Positions 16,129 through 23,815 of a stretch of DNA of 64,000 nt are shown in pieces (position 1 is the stretch's first letter; every line of letters begins with the position of its first letter). Source of the stretch: a bacterium. Its GTDB lineage: Bacteria > Electryoneota > RPQS01. The position numbers and the translations under genes are program-made. The stretch spans positions 186,001 to 250,000 of the forward strand of contig JAHDVH010000003.1 in the NCBI GenBank assembly GCA_023382385.1, written 5' to 3'. The notes under the pieces are model-generated. The model was not told where the DNA came from and ran no database searches. It saw only the letters and a program-made list of their open reading frames with translations.

Positions 16129-18597
16129 ATGAAGCTGTTTCACGTCTTGCTCTTGGGCATTTGTACGTACGCGTTCGGCCAGTCAGCGTTGACAGGCATC
16201 GTCAGTGACTGGTCAAACGGCCGTGCTCTTGATGGAGTCTTGGTTGAACTGGACTTGGATACTATCGCGACCACGAATCGATTTGGCCGATACCTTACGG
16301 AACCAATTGATAAACCAAGCGTGGTTGTGAAGTTCTCGCGCGACGGTTATGTTCCTTTTTCGGTTGTGCTCGTGCTTGCCGACGCCGATCTTACAGAGTA
16401 TAATGTCGAACTCAGGCCATTTGTTCCCGGCGCGGAATCCGCAGAGAGCCTTCGCGAGGCGCCACGCTACAAGATTGATGAAGTTACTGTGACAACCACG
16501 CGTGCTGCATCAGATTATCCGGTAACGTATTCAAATGTTGGCAGAGAAATTCTTGATAAGACTCATTACGGACAGGATTTGCCGCAGCTGTTCACACAGT
16601 TGCCAAGCGTGAACACCTACTCGGACGGAAGCAACGGACTTGGTTACTCGTATTTGCGCATGCGAGGATTCAGTCAGAATCGTGTAGGTGTCTACCTCAA
16701 CGGCATCCCCCTCAACGATGCCGAATCACATGAAGTGTTTTGGATTGACCTTCCGGACTTCGCCGAGGACGTCCAAGACATGCAAGTCCAACGTGGCATC
16801 GGCAGTTCGTTATACGGGGCGGCGGCGCTGGGAGGATCAATCAATCTGATTACAAAGACTCCAGGACTTGGCGATCGCCCGACTTTGCGGGCCGAAGGAA
16901 TGTATGGGACGTGGAATACCAGACGCGCATCTCTGCAATACACTTCCGGGCGTGTCGGCAAACGTTACGGCTTTGCCGGCCGATTCACGCGTATGGAATC
17001 GAATGGGTATCGATTTGGTTCATGGGCGAAGCTCTGGAGTTACTATTTCGCCGCAACAAGATTCTCGAATCGGCATACGACGCGAATTCTGTTTTATGGC
17101 GGGCCTTCCAAGACACACCTTGCCTACGAAGGAGTTTCAAGAGAATTCCTGAACGGTGAGGTGAGCGGTGACAAGAGCACAGACCGTCGATATAATCCTC
17201 TTTCTTATCCGGGCGAGATTGACCATTTTTTTCAACCTCACTATGAGCTGCATGACACGTGGCGGCTGCGCGATGATATTGTACTGGATAATTCTCTTTA
17301 CATCTTCCGAGGCGACGGCTACTACGATCAGTTCCGCAGCGATCAAGACTTGTCCCGTTACTTCTATTCGCTTCCAGCAGATTCGCTGAGCGCGGACGTT
17401 CTGCGCCGTAGAAACGTCGCGGAGATTGACGGAGGCTGGATTCCACGATCCACATTCCAACATAGATTTGGCCAGACAGTGGTCGGTGGAGAACTTCGTC
17501 TGCATGAGGCCCGTCACGAAGGAACGGTTCAATGGGCTTCACAACTGCCTTCGGAAGCTCGTCCGAACTTTCACTATTACGACTATCGAGTTGAGAAGCA
17601 GGTATTCGCGGGCTACGTACATAATCTCATCAGACTTGCGGACCCCCTTCAGGCGATGTTCGATTTGCAGGTTAAGACCCAACGATACAAGATGAGTGAT
17701 GATCGGCTGTTCGACGTTTCGCTGGACAAAACATTCTCGGCGCTCGCCCCTCGGGTGGGGCTTAATTACCGCCTGCATGACGGCAATGCAGCGAAGAACA
17801 TTCCACTGTCCGTTGTCTATGCCAATGCCTCCCTCGCACAGCGTGAACCTGCATTTAGGGACTTATACAATGCGCAAGACTACTACTCCACTCCGCTAAT
17901 CGCTCCGAACAGATTCGCAAGAGGAACTCAAGGTGGTGAGTATGTCGGCCCAATGCTGAGCGATGAGAAACTTGCAAACTTCGAAATCGGGTGCATTGCA
18001 CATTGGAGGACTGCGCACTTTGGCCTCAATTACTATCTAATGAATCTTCGCGATGCCATTGTGACGGACAACGGACAGCTTGACGACCTGGGAAATCTGC
18101 TCTCGGCAAATGCCGAGCGGGTACGCCATCAGGGTTTTGAATTTGTCGGTGGTCTTGCACCATTTCGGTGGCTCAAGCTGAGCGGCAATCTCGCACTGGC
18201 AGATCACAGATTCGTAGACTACGTTGAGATCGATTGGGTCACATATGAGCCAACATCCCGCAACGGCAATCGGATCGGTCAGGACCCCCTGTATCTCGCA
18301 AACTTACAGGCCGATGTCGAATACGGCGGGTTCATCGGAGGCCTCGGTGCCCGATTTGTGGGAGCGCAATTCACGGATAACAGTGAAGACAAATCGACAG
18401 AGATTGACGCCTATTCGCTTGTTCACATTGACTTGGGCTACAAAATCAAGAACCTCCCTGGGAATGTCCCTCTTGCAGAGATACGTGTCAGGGTGAACAA
18501 TGTGCTAAACCGTGAATATGAGACTGTGGGCTACGGACCAACCTACATCGTCGGCGCTCCGCGCGCACTGTATACCACGCTGGCAGTCGAACTGTAA
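16129..18597 (+). CDS. TonB-dependent outer-membrane receptor under TPP riboswitch control
   Basis: The 822-residue protein has a signal peptide (cleavage near FGQ), a carboxypeptidase-regulatory-like beta domain (LTGIVSDWSNGRALDGVLVE onward, residues about 20-100), a TonB plug domain (DEVTVTTTRA, then RMRGFSQNRVGVYLNGIPLND and YGAAALGGSINLIT), and a 22-strand-type barrel ending VAEL-like (LYTTLAVEL with terminal aromatic-free Leu). It should bring a scarce ligand across the outer membrane using TonB energy. The riboswitch points to thiamine, a phosphorylated form or a precursor as ligand. ATG 16129 follows GGAG by about six bases. The stop overlaps the start of the symporter gene (TAATG). 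Confidence 0.9.
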   Translation: MKLFHVLLLGICTYAFGQSALTGIVSDWSNGRALDGVLVELDLDTIATTNRFGRYLTEPIDKPSVVVKFSRDGYVPFSVVLVLADADLTEYNVELRPFVPGAESAESLREAPRYKIDEVTVTTTRAASDYPVTYSNVGREILDKTHYGQDLPQLFTQLPSVNTYSDGSNGLGYSYLRMRGFSQNRVGVYLNGIPLNDAESHEVFWIDLPDFAEDVQDMQVQRGIGSSLYGAAALGGSINLITKTPGLGDRPTLRAEGMYGTWNTRRASLQYTSGRVGKRYGFAGRFTRMESNGYRFGSWAKLWSYYFAATRFSNRHTTRILFYGGPSKTHLAYEGVSREFLNGEVSGDKSTDRRYNPLSYPGEIDHFFQPHYELHDTWRLRDDIVLDNSLYIFRGDGYYDQFRSDQDLSRYFYSLPADSLSADVLRRRNVAEIDGGWIPRSTFQHRFGQTVVGGELRLHEARHEGTVQWASQLPSEARPNFHYYDYRVEKQVFAGYVHNLIRLADPLQAMFDLQVKTQRYKMSDDRLFDVSLDKTFSALAPRVGLNYRLHDGNAAKNIPLSVVYANASLAQREPAFRDLYNAQDYYSTPLIAPNRFARGTQGGEYVGPMLSDEKLANFEIGCIAHWRTAHFGLNYYLMNLRDAIVTDNGQLDDLGNLLSANAERVRHQGFEFVGGLAPFRWLKLSGNLALADHRFVDYVEIDWVTYEPTSRNGNRIGQDPLYLANLQADVEYGGFIGGLGARFVGAQFTDNSEDKSTEIDAYSLVHIDLGYKIKNLPGNVPLAEIRVRVNNVLNREYETVGYGPTYIVGAPRALYTTLAVEL

Positions 18598-19994
18598 TGG
18601 AGCCTTGGGGTCTCGCGCACGCGACCACGATTGATCTCGTCATTGTGGCGATATCATTGGGAGCAGTACTCGTTGCTGGCCTCTGGAAGCCTGCGAGTGG
18701 TTTTGGGGAGTATGTCATTGCAGGCAGGCGACTTTCCGCTCCGGCATTCGTCATGTCTCTGGTCACTTCATGGTACGGGGGAATTCTTGGAGTCAGCGAG
18801 TATTCGTACTCCTACGGACTCTCGAACTGGTTTGTCTTTGGCGCTCCTTATTACCTATACGCGGTGATCTTTGCACTGTTTCTGGCAAAGCGAGCGCGAA
18901 AGTCTGAGCTTCTCTCATTGCCGGATCGGTTCCAGCTTGCCTACGGGCGAAGTGCAGCGAGACTATGCGGTGGCATAATCTTCCTTACCACTATGCCCGC
19001 CGCATACTTGTTGATGATGGGCAAGTTGATAGAGTGGATGTTTGGATGGTCGTACTCCATGTCTCTCGTAGTCGGAACGCTCTTGTCGACTCTGTACCTT
19101 TTCCGTGGCGGTTTGAAAAGTGTGGTTCGCACGGATATGCTTCAGTTTCTGCTGATGTACGTCGGGTTCGCCGTGATGGTTGTGACTCTGTTCTCTACTT
19201 ACGGCGGGCTAAACTTCATCAAGGCGCGTGTGCCTGAAGTCCTACTGACACCCACCGGCGGGCAAACAATTGGCGCCGTGCTAGTCTGGTACTTTATCGC
19301 ATCAACAACGCTCGTCGAACCGCTCTTCTATGAGCGCGCGTATGCCGCAAAATCAGAGAAGATAGTACTCCCTGGCATTCTTGTCGCCATCGTATTCTGG
19401 GCTTTGTTTGACTTCATGACAACCGCCACCGGATTGTACGCGCGCGCCCTACTTGGTGACGTTGCTTCGCCGATCTTCGCATTTCCCGAACTTGCCGCCC
19501 GCGTACTTCCTGCGGGATTGTTCGGACTTTTTCTCGCCGCCCTCGTTGCCACTGTGGCTTCCACTATCGACAGCTATATGTTTATCGCCGGTGCAGCGCT
19601 TGGCAGAGATGTCGCAGCCCGTGGGCGACCTGCAAGCGAAGAGACGGTGCTCAGGTATGTGCAAGTCGGGGCAATCTGTGCCGCCATTTGTGCTTTCTCT
19701 CTCGCGTGGTTCTCTTCGTCAGTCATCACACTCTGGCATGCTATCGGCTCGATCGCTGCTCCTTCCCTTCTGTTTCCGGGATTGCTGGCGTGGTTCTCAA
19801 AAAACCCTCCCTCACCCCGCATCGCAGTCATGGCGATGACTTTCGCCGGTCTCTCCGCATTAACTTGGAGGCTCTCTGGACTCTGGACGGAAAACGGAAG
19901 TTATTGGTTAGAAATCGAGCCTATCTATGCGGGATTGATCGTGAGCTTTGTAATCCTTGGTATTGGTCTTCAGAAACGCGGTGTTCAAAACTGA
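18597..19994 (+). CDS. Sodium:solute symporter (SSS family), candidate thiamine/precursor permease
   Basis: The 465-residue protein has about 13 hydrophobic segments and SSS-family signatures: an N-terminal GEYVIAGRRLSAPAFVMSLV stretch, the SWYGG-like helix-1 break, and a conserved helix region LFLAALVATVASTIDSYMFIAGAAL matching the family's S/T-rich sodium-site helix. It is translationally coupled to the receptor (one-base overlap of stop and start) and lies on the same riboswitch transcript. It is therefore inferred to carry the receptor's ligand over the inner membrane with Na+. SSS members in this branch vary in substrate, so the assignment rests on context. Confidence 0.85.
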   Translation: MEPWGLAHATTIDLVIVAISLGAVLVAGLWKPASGFGEYVIAGRRLSAPAFVMSLVTSWYGGILGVSEYSYSYGLSNWFVFGAPYYLYAVIFALFLAKRARKSELLSLPDRFQLAYGRSAARLCGGIIFLTTMPAAYLLMMGKLIEWMFGWSYSMSLVVGTLLSTLYLFRGGLKSVVRTDMLQFLLMYVGFAVMVVTLFSTYGGLNFIKARVPEVLLTPTGGQTIGAVLVWYFIASTTLVEPLFYERAYAAKSEKIVLPGILVAIVFWALFDFMTTATGLYARALLGDVASPIFAFPELAARVLPAGLFGLFLAALVATVASTIDSYMFIAGAALGRDVAARGRPASEETVLRYVQVGAICAAICAFSLAWFSSSVITLWHAIGSIAAPSLLFPGLLAWFSKNPPSPRIAVMAMTFAGLSALTWRLSGLWTENGSYWLEIEPIYAGLIVSFVILGIGLQKRGVQN

Positions 19995-20028
19995 AGCTGG
20001 AATTGTTCTGTCTGTTGTTTTCAATAGA

Positions 20029-20063
20029 GAAAACCCGCCGAGTGCTCGACGGGTTTTCTTTTG
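20029..20063. terminator. Terminator between symporter gene and convergent lipoprotein gene
   Basis: A stem of gaaaacccg-cga and tcg-acgggttttc followed by TTTT ends the riboswitch operon 35 bases after the stop. The complementary strand also has an A-flanked stem and may serve the converging operon. Confidence 0.85.
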
Positions 20064-20079
20064 CAGCAAGTCCCTCTCG

Positions 20080-21843
20080 TCAGGAACCCAAGCCTGTCAG
20101 CATACGCGGCAATAAGACATCAAACAAGTCTTCCACTTGATCCTGCCTGCAATAGTAGAGCGGAACCCCGAACACTGCGACACGGAAACTCAAGTCATAC
20201 ACATACGCCAATACTTGGCCGTTCTGGAAGTAATTTGGGTCTCGGGTAGTTGCGCGTCCAATGACCACACACTCTCCTCGCGGTTCAAACACCCATGTGC
20301 GGGGAAGTGCGCCTTGCCAAACAGGAACCGGCACCTTTGTCGCGTCAATTTGAACCGACGGGAAGCCGTTTGAGCCGGTGAATCCATTCACCTGCGCATT
20401 CACGTTGGGATTTGTGCTGGGATCCCGTCTGCAGCTGAATACGCGCAGGAATCTGTACTCAAACACAGAACCTCCGTAAGTCGCTGCGGGTTCAGTCGTA
20501 TATGCGCTCATGAAGTCCCAACCGCTGAAGATTACACGACCTCCCCGCGACATGAATTCACCCAGTATTCTACGGTAATTCTGGACTTGAATCAAGTTTC
20601 GTTCATCTGCGTTCCAGATAATCAGGCCAATGAACTCGATGTCCTTGGGCGACAAATATGTCCCCAGCGGCGAATTTCCTCGTTCGAATAAGTCGAGGTG
20701 TCGCACATTATACCCTTCGACTATCGCGGAATAGAAGTTGTCAATCTGCACGTCTGACGCGCCGCCCGCCGCTTCACGCGCTTCGTCCACAACCAGAATG
20801 CTATCCGAAAGCTGTTGATTGAGCAGCTTGAACACAAGCGTGGCAGAGTCGGATATTGCACCTGCGGCGTCGCGAGCTTGAAAATAATACTCGTAAGATC
20901 CCAAAGGCAAATCGGTCAAAACCAGCTCCGGGATGTCCTGCCAGCTGCTCCATGCGCTCGTGGATTCCCGATAGCGATATGCGTTGAGCACACCACTGTA
21001 GGTTGCAACATCTGCTTCGAATGCCAATATCAGTTCAGCGTTGTTACTCCGATAAATCGATCCATCAGGATACAGGCTGTCGGAAGCGATGCCATAGTTA
21101 TAACGAGCAGGGACTCCTGTGATTACCGGGCGGTGGTCGAGCTCAACGTTCACTGTTCGTGAAATTGTCGGAGAGACGGCCAGTCCGGAGTCGCGGCAAC
21201 GCGCATAAATCGTGTGACTGCCTTCTGTCAGCCGACTGTTTGAAAGAGCCACGACGCCCGATCGAAAGAAGCCAAGAGATGTGTCGGCGAAGAGAAAAAC
21301 AGAGTCAGTAGACCATGCACACCAGCTCATTGTATCATCAATGCTCACCGAGAATTCAATTCCAGAACGATTTGCGTCTGATGCTTCGAGCCGCAGCTGA
21401 AATCCCCTTCCTACAAATGAGTTGGGTCTTACTGTGTTTGTACTGGAGAAATCGCAGGTTGGTGCAGTGTTTCTTGTGTAGAACTGTCGTTGCGGCGGAT
21501 TGGGGTCTGATGATCCCTCGTTATCGACCGCCTGCACACTGAACGTGTGCGAGAAAACTTCACCCGAAGAAGGAGAGGTAAACGAAATTGTGCTGTCCGT
21601 GCGTGTCGTAAAGGCGACCTGTTCTCCGTCAATAAACATGTTGAATCCTGCGATTTCGCCGTCAACATCATTCCCACTCCAACGCAATGTCAGGTAGTGG
21701 TTCACCGTTGAACCATTTTGCGGCGCAGAGGTAATGGCCGTTGTGGGAGGTTGATTCTCAAACGGGGAACCGGGATTCGAGACTTTGCACGACGCGCAGG
21801 CCAGCGCGAGGAGAAGGGTGACTATTCTAAGATTATTTTGCAT
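20080..21843 (-). CDS. Outer-membrane-type lipoprotein with Ig/FN3-like domains and GATase-like C-terminus
   Basis: ATG 21843 follows AAGGAG; the signal peptide MQNNLRIVTLLLALAC has lipobox cysteines at LAC and CASC. Residues about 30-130 form an FN3-like domain (PTTAITSAPQNGSTV, LRWSGNDVDGEI). A second Ig-like domain follows, repeating the 'TLRW..D.DG' theme. The last 220 residues start DSILVVDEAREAAGG and include FIGLIIWNADERN and GGRVIFSGWDF. This alternating strand-helix pattern resembles class I glutamine-amidotransferase or flavodoxin-like folds without their catalytic residues. Last gene of the five-gene outer-membrane operon, 11 bases after the PorV-like gene. Function unknown. Confidence 0.8.
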   Translation of the reverse strand: MQNNLRIVTLLLALACASCKVSNPGSPFENQPPTTAITSAPQNGSTVNHYLTLRWSGNDVDGEIAGFNMFIDGEQVAFTTRTDSTISFTSPSSGEVFSHTFSVQAVDNEGSSDPNPPQRQFYTRNTAPTCDFSSTNTVRPNSFVGRGFQLRLEASDANRSGIEFSVSIDDTMSWCAWSTDSVFLFADTSLGFFRSGVVALSNSRLTEGSHTIYARCRDSGLAVSPTISRTVNVELDHRPVITGVPARYNYGIASDSLYPDGSIYRSNNAELILAFEADVATYSGVLNAYRYRESTSAWSSWQDIPELVLTDLPLGSYEYYFQARDAAGAISDSATLVFKLLNQQLSDSILVVDEAREAAGGASDVQIDNFYSAIVEGYNVRHLDLFERGNSPLGTYLSPKDIEFIGLIIWNADERNLIQVQNYRRILGEFMSRGGRVIFSGWDFMSAYTTEPAATYGGSVFEYRFLRVFSCRRDPSTNPNVNAQVNGFTGSNGFPSVQIDATKVPVPVWQGALPRTWVFEPRGECVVIGRATTRDPNYFQNGQVLAYVYDLSFRVAVFGVPLYYCRQDQVEDLFDVLLPRMLTGLGS

Positions 21844-21854
21844 TGCTTGCTCCT

Positions 21855-22895
21855 TCACCACGCGAAAGCAACCGAAAAGCGATGCGGTTGGTCCGCAAAA
21901 CCATCGCTTGCGGAAGTGATTTTTCCCCAATGCGAGTATGCGTAGTCGAAAGTCAGAATGTATTCATTCATGACGTCAAAGTTCAGGCCGAATCCGAGGG
22001 CGAAACTCTCCTCATCGTATCCGAACTTTCCGCCCGCGCGCAAGAATAGTGTGTTCTTGTAGCCATACTCCCCGCCCAGATTCAGCCGCTCTTTGTTGTC
22101 GTTCGGATGGTCCATTTCAATAGCAAAAATACCGGAATGAGCTTCCGACTCTTGAATTGCAAGCATCTGCCAAACATCAAACGAAATGCCAAGACGGAAC
22201 ATCGTCGGAAGAGACGCGCCTTCGTACTCTTCCGTTGCAACTGGCTCTCCGTTCGATGCTGCTTCACGATGATCCAGGAAGTTGCCGGAGTACTGCACAT
22301 CGGGCCCCAGATTCTGAATAGCCATTCCCAACTTCAGAGAGCGAAGCCCTGTCTGATACATTGTTCCAAGGTCGATCGCAACGCCGTTATACACTTGTTC
22401 TTCCAAGGCACTGCGCAAGTACCGTAATTGACCACCAAGTGAAAACTTATCTGTCAGGCGCTCAGCGTACGACGCTCCAATTACGAAGTCGTAAGCGTTG
22501 AAGTACTCGCCTGTGCCTTCCGGCCGTTCCCAAGTTCGGACAGGCATATCGTTCGTAAACAGATTGATTATGTGCACCGAAAAGGCGCGGTACTGCCCGA
22601 TTGGACTCGCATAAGAAACAGAATTGCACTGAATGTCAACCGGCATATTTATCTGGGTGATTTGGAACTGGTTCTTTCTGGTCGTCGTCAGACTTCCCGG
22701 ATTCCACCAGACTGATTCGGAGCCTTCTGTGGCGGCCACAAAGGCATTGCCCATCGCGACTCCGCGCACGCCCATGGGCATTTTCAGAATTTGCATGGAG
22801 GTTGTGCCCACCTTCTCCAATCCAAAGACGGTCGTTACTGCCAGTAGCGTCGCGAGTATCAGCAGCAATGGTCTTGGAACTTGTGCTCTTATCAT
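21855..22895 (-). CDS. PorV/PorQ-family outer-membrane barrel protein
   Basis: The 346-residue protein has a signal peptide (…TTVFGLEKVG) and the family opening in which a mature N-terminus is followed by LKMPMGVRGVAMGNAFVAATEGSESVWWNPGSL (motifs 'A-M-G-x-A-x-V-A' and 'W-x-N-P-A/G'). It continues with alternating amphipathic strands up to a C-terminal aromatic strand, FSVAFAW. In T9SS bacteria PorV shuttles cargo in the outer membrane and PorQ-like relatives help attachment. In this operon it sits beside a T9SS-sorted protein, so a cargo-specific partner is plausible. Its ATG overlaps the preceding stop by four bases. Confidence 0.85.
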   Translation of the reverse strand: MIRAQVPRPLLLILATLLAVTTVFGLEKVGTTSMQILKMPMGVRGVAMGNAFVAATEGSESVWWNPGSLTTTRKNQFQITQINMPVDIQCNSVSYASPIGQYRAFSVHIINLFTNDMPVRTWERPEGTGEYFNAYDFVIGASYAERLTDKFSLGGQLRYLRSALEEQVYNGVAIDLGTMYQTGLRSLKLGMAIQNLGPDVQYSGNFLDHREAASNGEPVATEEYEGASLPTMFRLGISFDVWQMLAIQESEAHSGIFAIEMDHPNDNKERLNLGGEYGYKNTLFLRAGGKFGYDEESFALGFGLNFDVMNEYILTFDYAYSHWGKITSASDGFADQPHRFSVAFAW

Positions 22896-23797
22896 GGTCG
22901 ATCCTCCGCGTAAACCAGGACGATTGCCGCTGTGATGTTCGTAACCGCGCCTGTAGCACGAGCGCTGAGCGTGTGCTGTCCAACGGACAAACAGGGTCGC
23001 TGTGATCCGGGAAAGCAGGTCGTCCAGTTGATTTCTATTGGCCGACCCGGGTTGTTCAGGTCTGCTGCCTCGAATTGTGCCAAGTCCAATTGAAAGCCGC
23101 GTCCTTTGAAGCCGCTCTGAGAGTTCGTTTCGGCGAGATATATTCCTTGCCCACTAAGTCTTCCATCAGGCAATAGCAAGCCGTCGGGATAGGCGGTTGT
23201 GGTGTCGCCATCCATCCAAAGCGCAAGAGTGAATCGGTCGTCCAATACCAATCCCAGCGAATCCCGCCTATCTCCCAGCTCTGTCGTATCCGCAATCGCA
23301 ATGTCCAGCGAATCCTGAAATGTCTCCTGAATGCTCCGTGCTTGCGATTCGGCTGAAAGAAGTCCCGACGTATCAGACGGGCACTCTTCGGGAAGCGAAT
23401 CACAGAGTGCGCGGATACCGGCAACAGAATCTATGACGCCCTGCTGTGTCTCTATCCCGACAAGATAACGCACAATTTCGGTACTGTAGGCAGGGAACGA
23501 GTCAGAAACAATGCTCTCATACCACTCGACATCGTCATCAGGAAGGACATACGCCGCTATCGTCAGCCGTGCCGGTCGATCTACCCCGGGAAGATTGATC
23601 GAAGCGAGCGGCGCCGCGACTTCAAATTCTGCAGAGATGATCTCACCGTTCGAGGCGGTATTTTGCCACAGCAGTATTGTTTCAGTATGAGCCGGATTCG
23701 GCGCGGTCACCGGCGGCGTACGGGGATCGTCGCACGCGGTAATACTGCTCACAGCGAGAATTAATAGACAAATGAAAATCTTAGGTTTCGTCATCAT
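22892..23797 (-). CDS. Lipoprotein of the outer-membrane operon
   Basis: The 301-residue protein has a lipoprotein signal (SSITAC, mature Cys followed by DD; Asp at +2 is an inner-membrane retention signal in enterobacteria, but the rule need not hold here). The body shows beta-rich sequence with a central Ser/Asp-rich helical stretch (about residues 110-190) and no recognised domain. It ends with a strand-rich region (SARATGAVTNITAAIVLVYAEDRP). It is 18 bases downstream of the T9SS-sorted gene and overlaps the PorV-like gene. Function unknown; operon context suggests a part of a surface complex. Confidence 0.75.
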   Translation of the reverse strand: MMTKPKIFICLLILAVSSITACDDPRTPPVTAPNPAHTETILLWQNTASNGEIISAEFEVAAPLASINLPGVDRPARLTIAAYVLPDDDVEWYESIVSDSFPAYSTEIVRYLVGIETQQGVIDSVAGIRALCDSLPEECPSDTSGLLSAESQARSIQETFQDSLDIAIADTTELGDRRDSLGLVLDDRFTLALWMDGDTTTAYPDGLLLPDGRLSGQGIYLAETNSQSGFKGRGFQLDLAQFEAADLNNPGRPIEINWTTCFPGSQRPCLSVGQHTLSARATGAVTNITAAIVLVYAEDRP

Positions 23798-23815
23798 GCA
23801 AAGTGCTCCAGTGGT

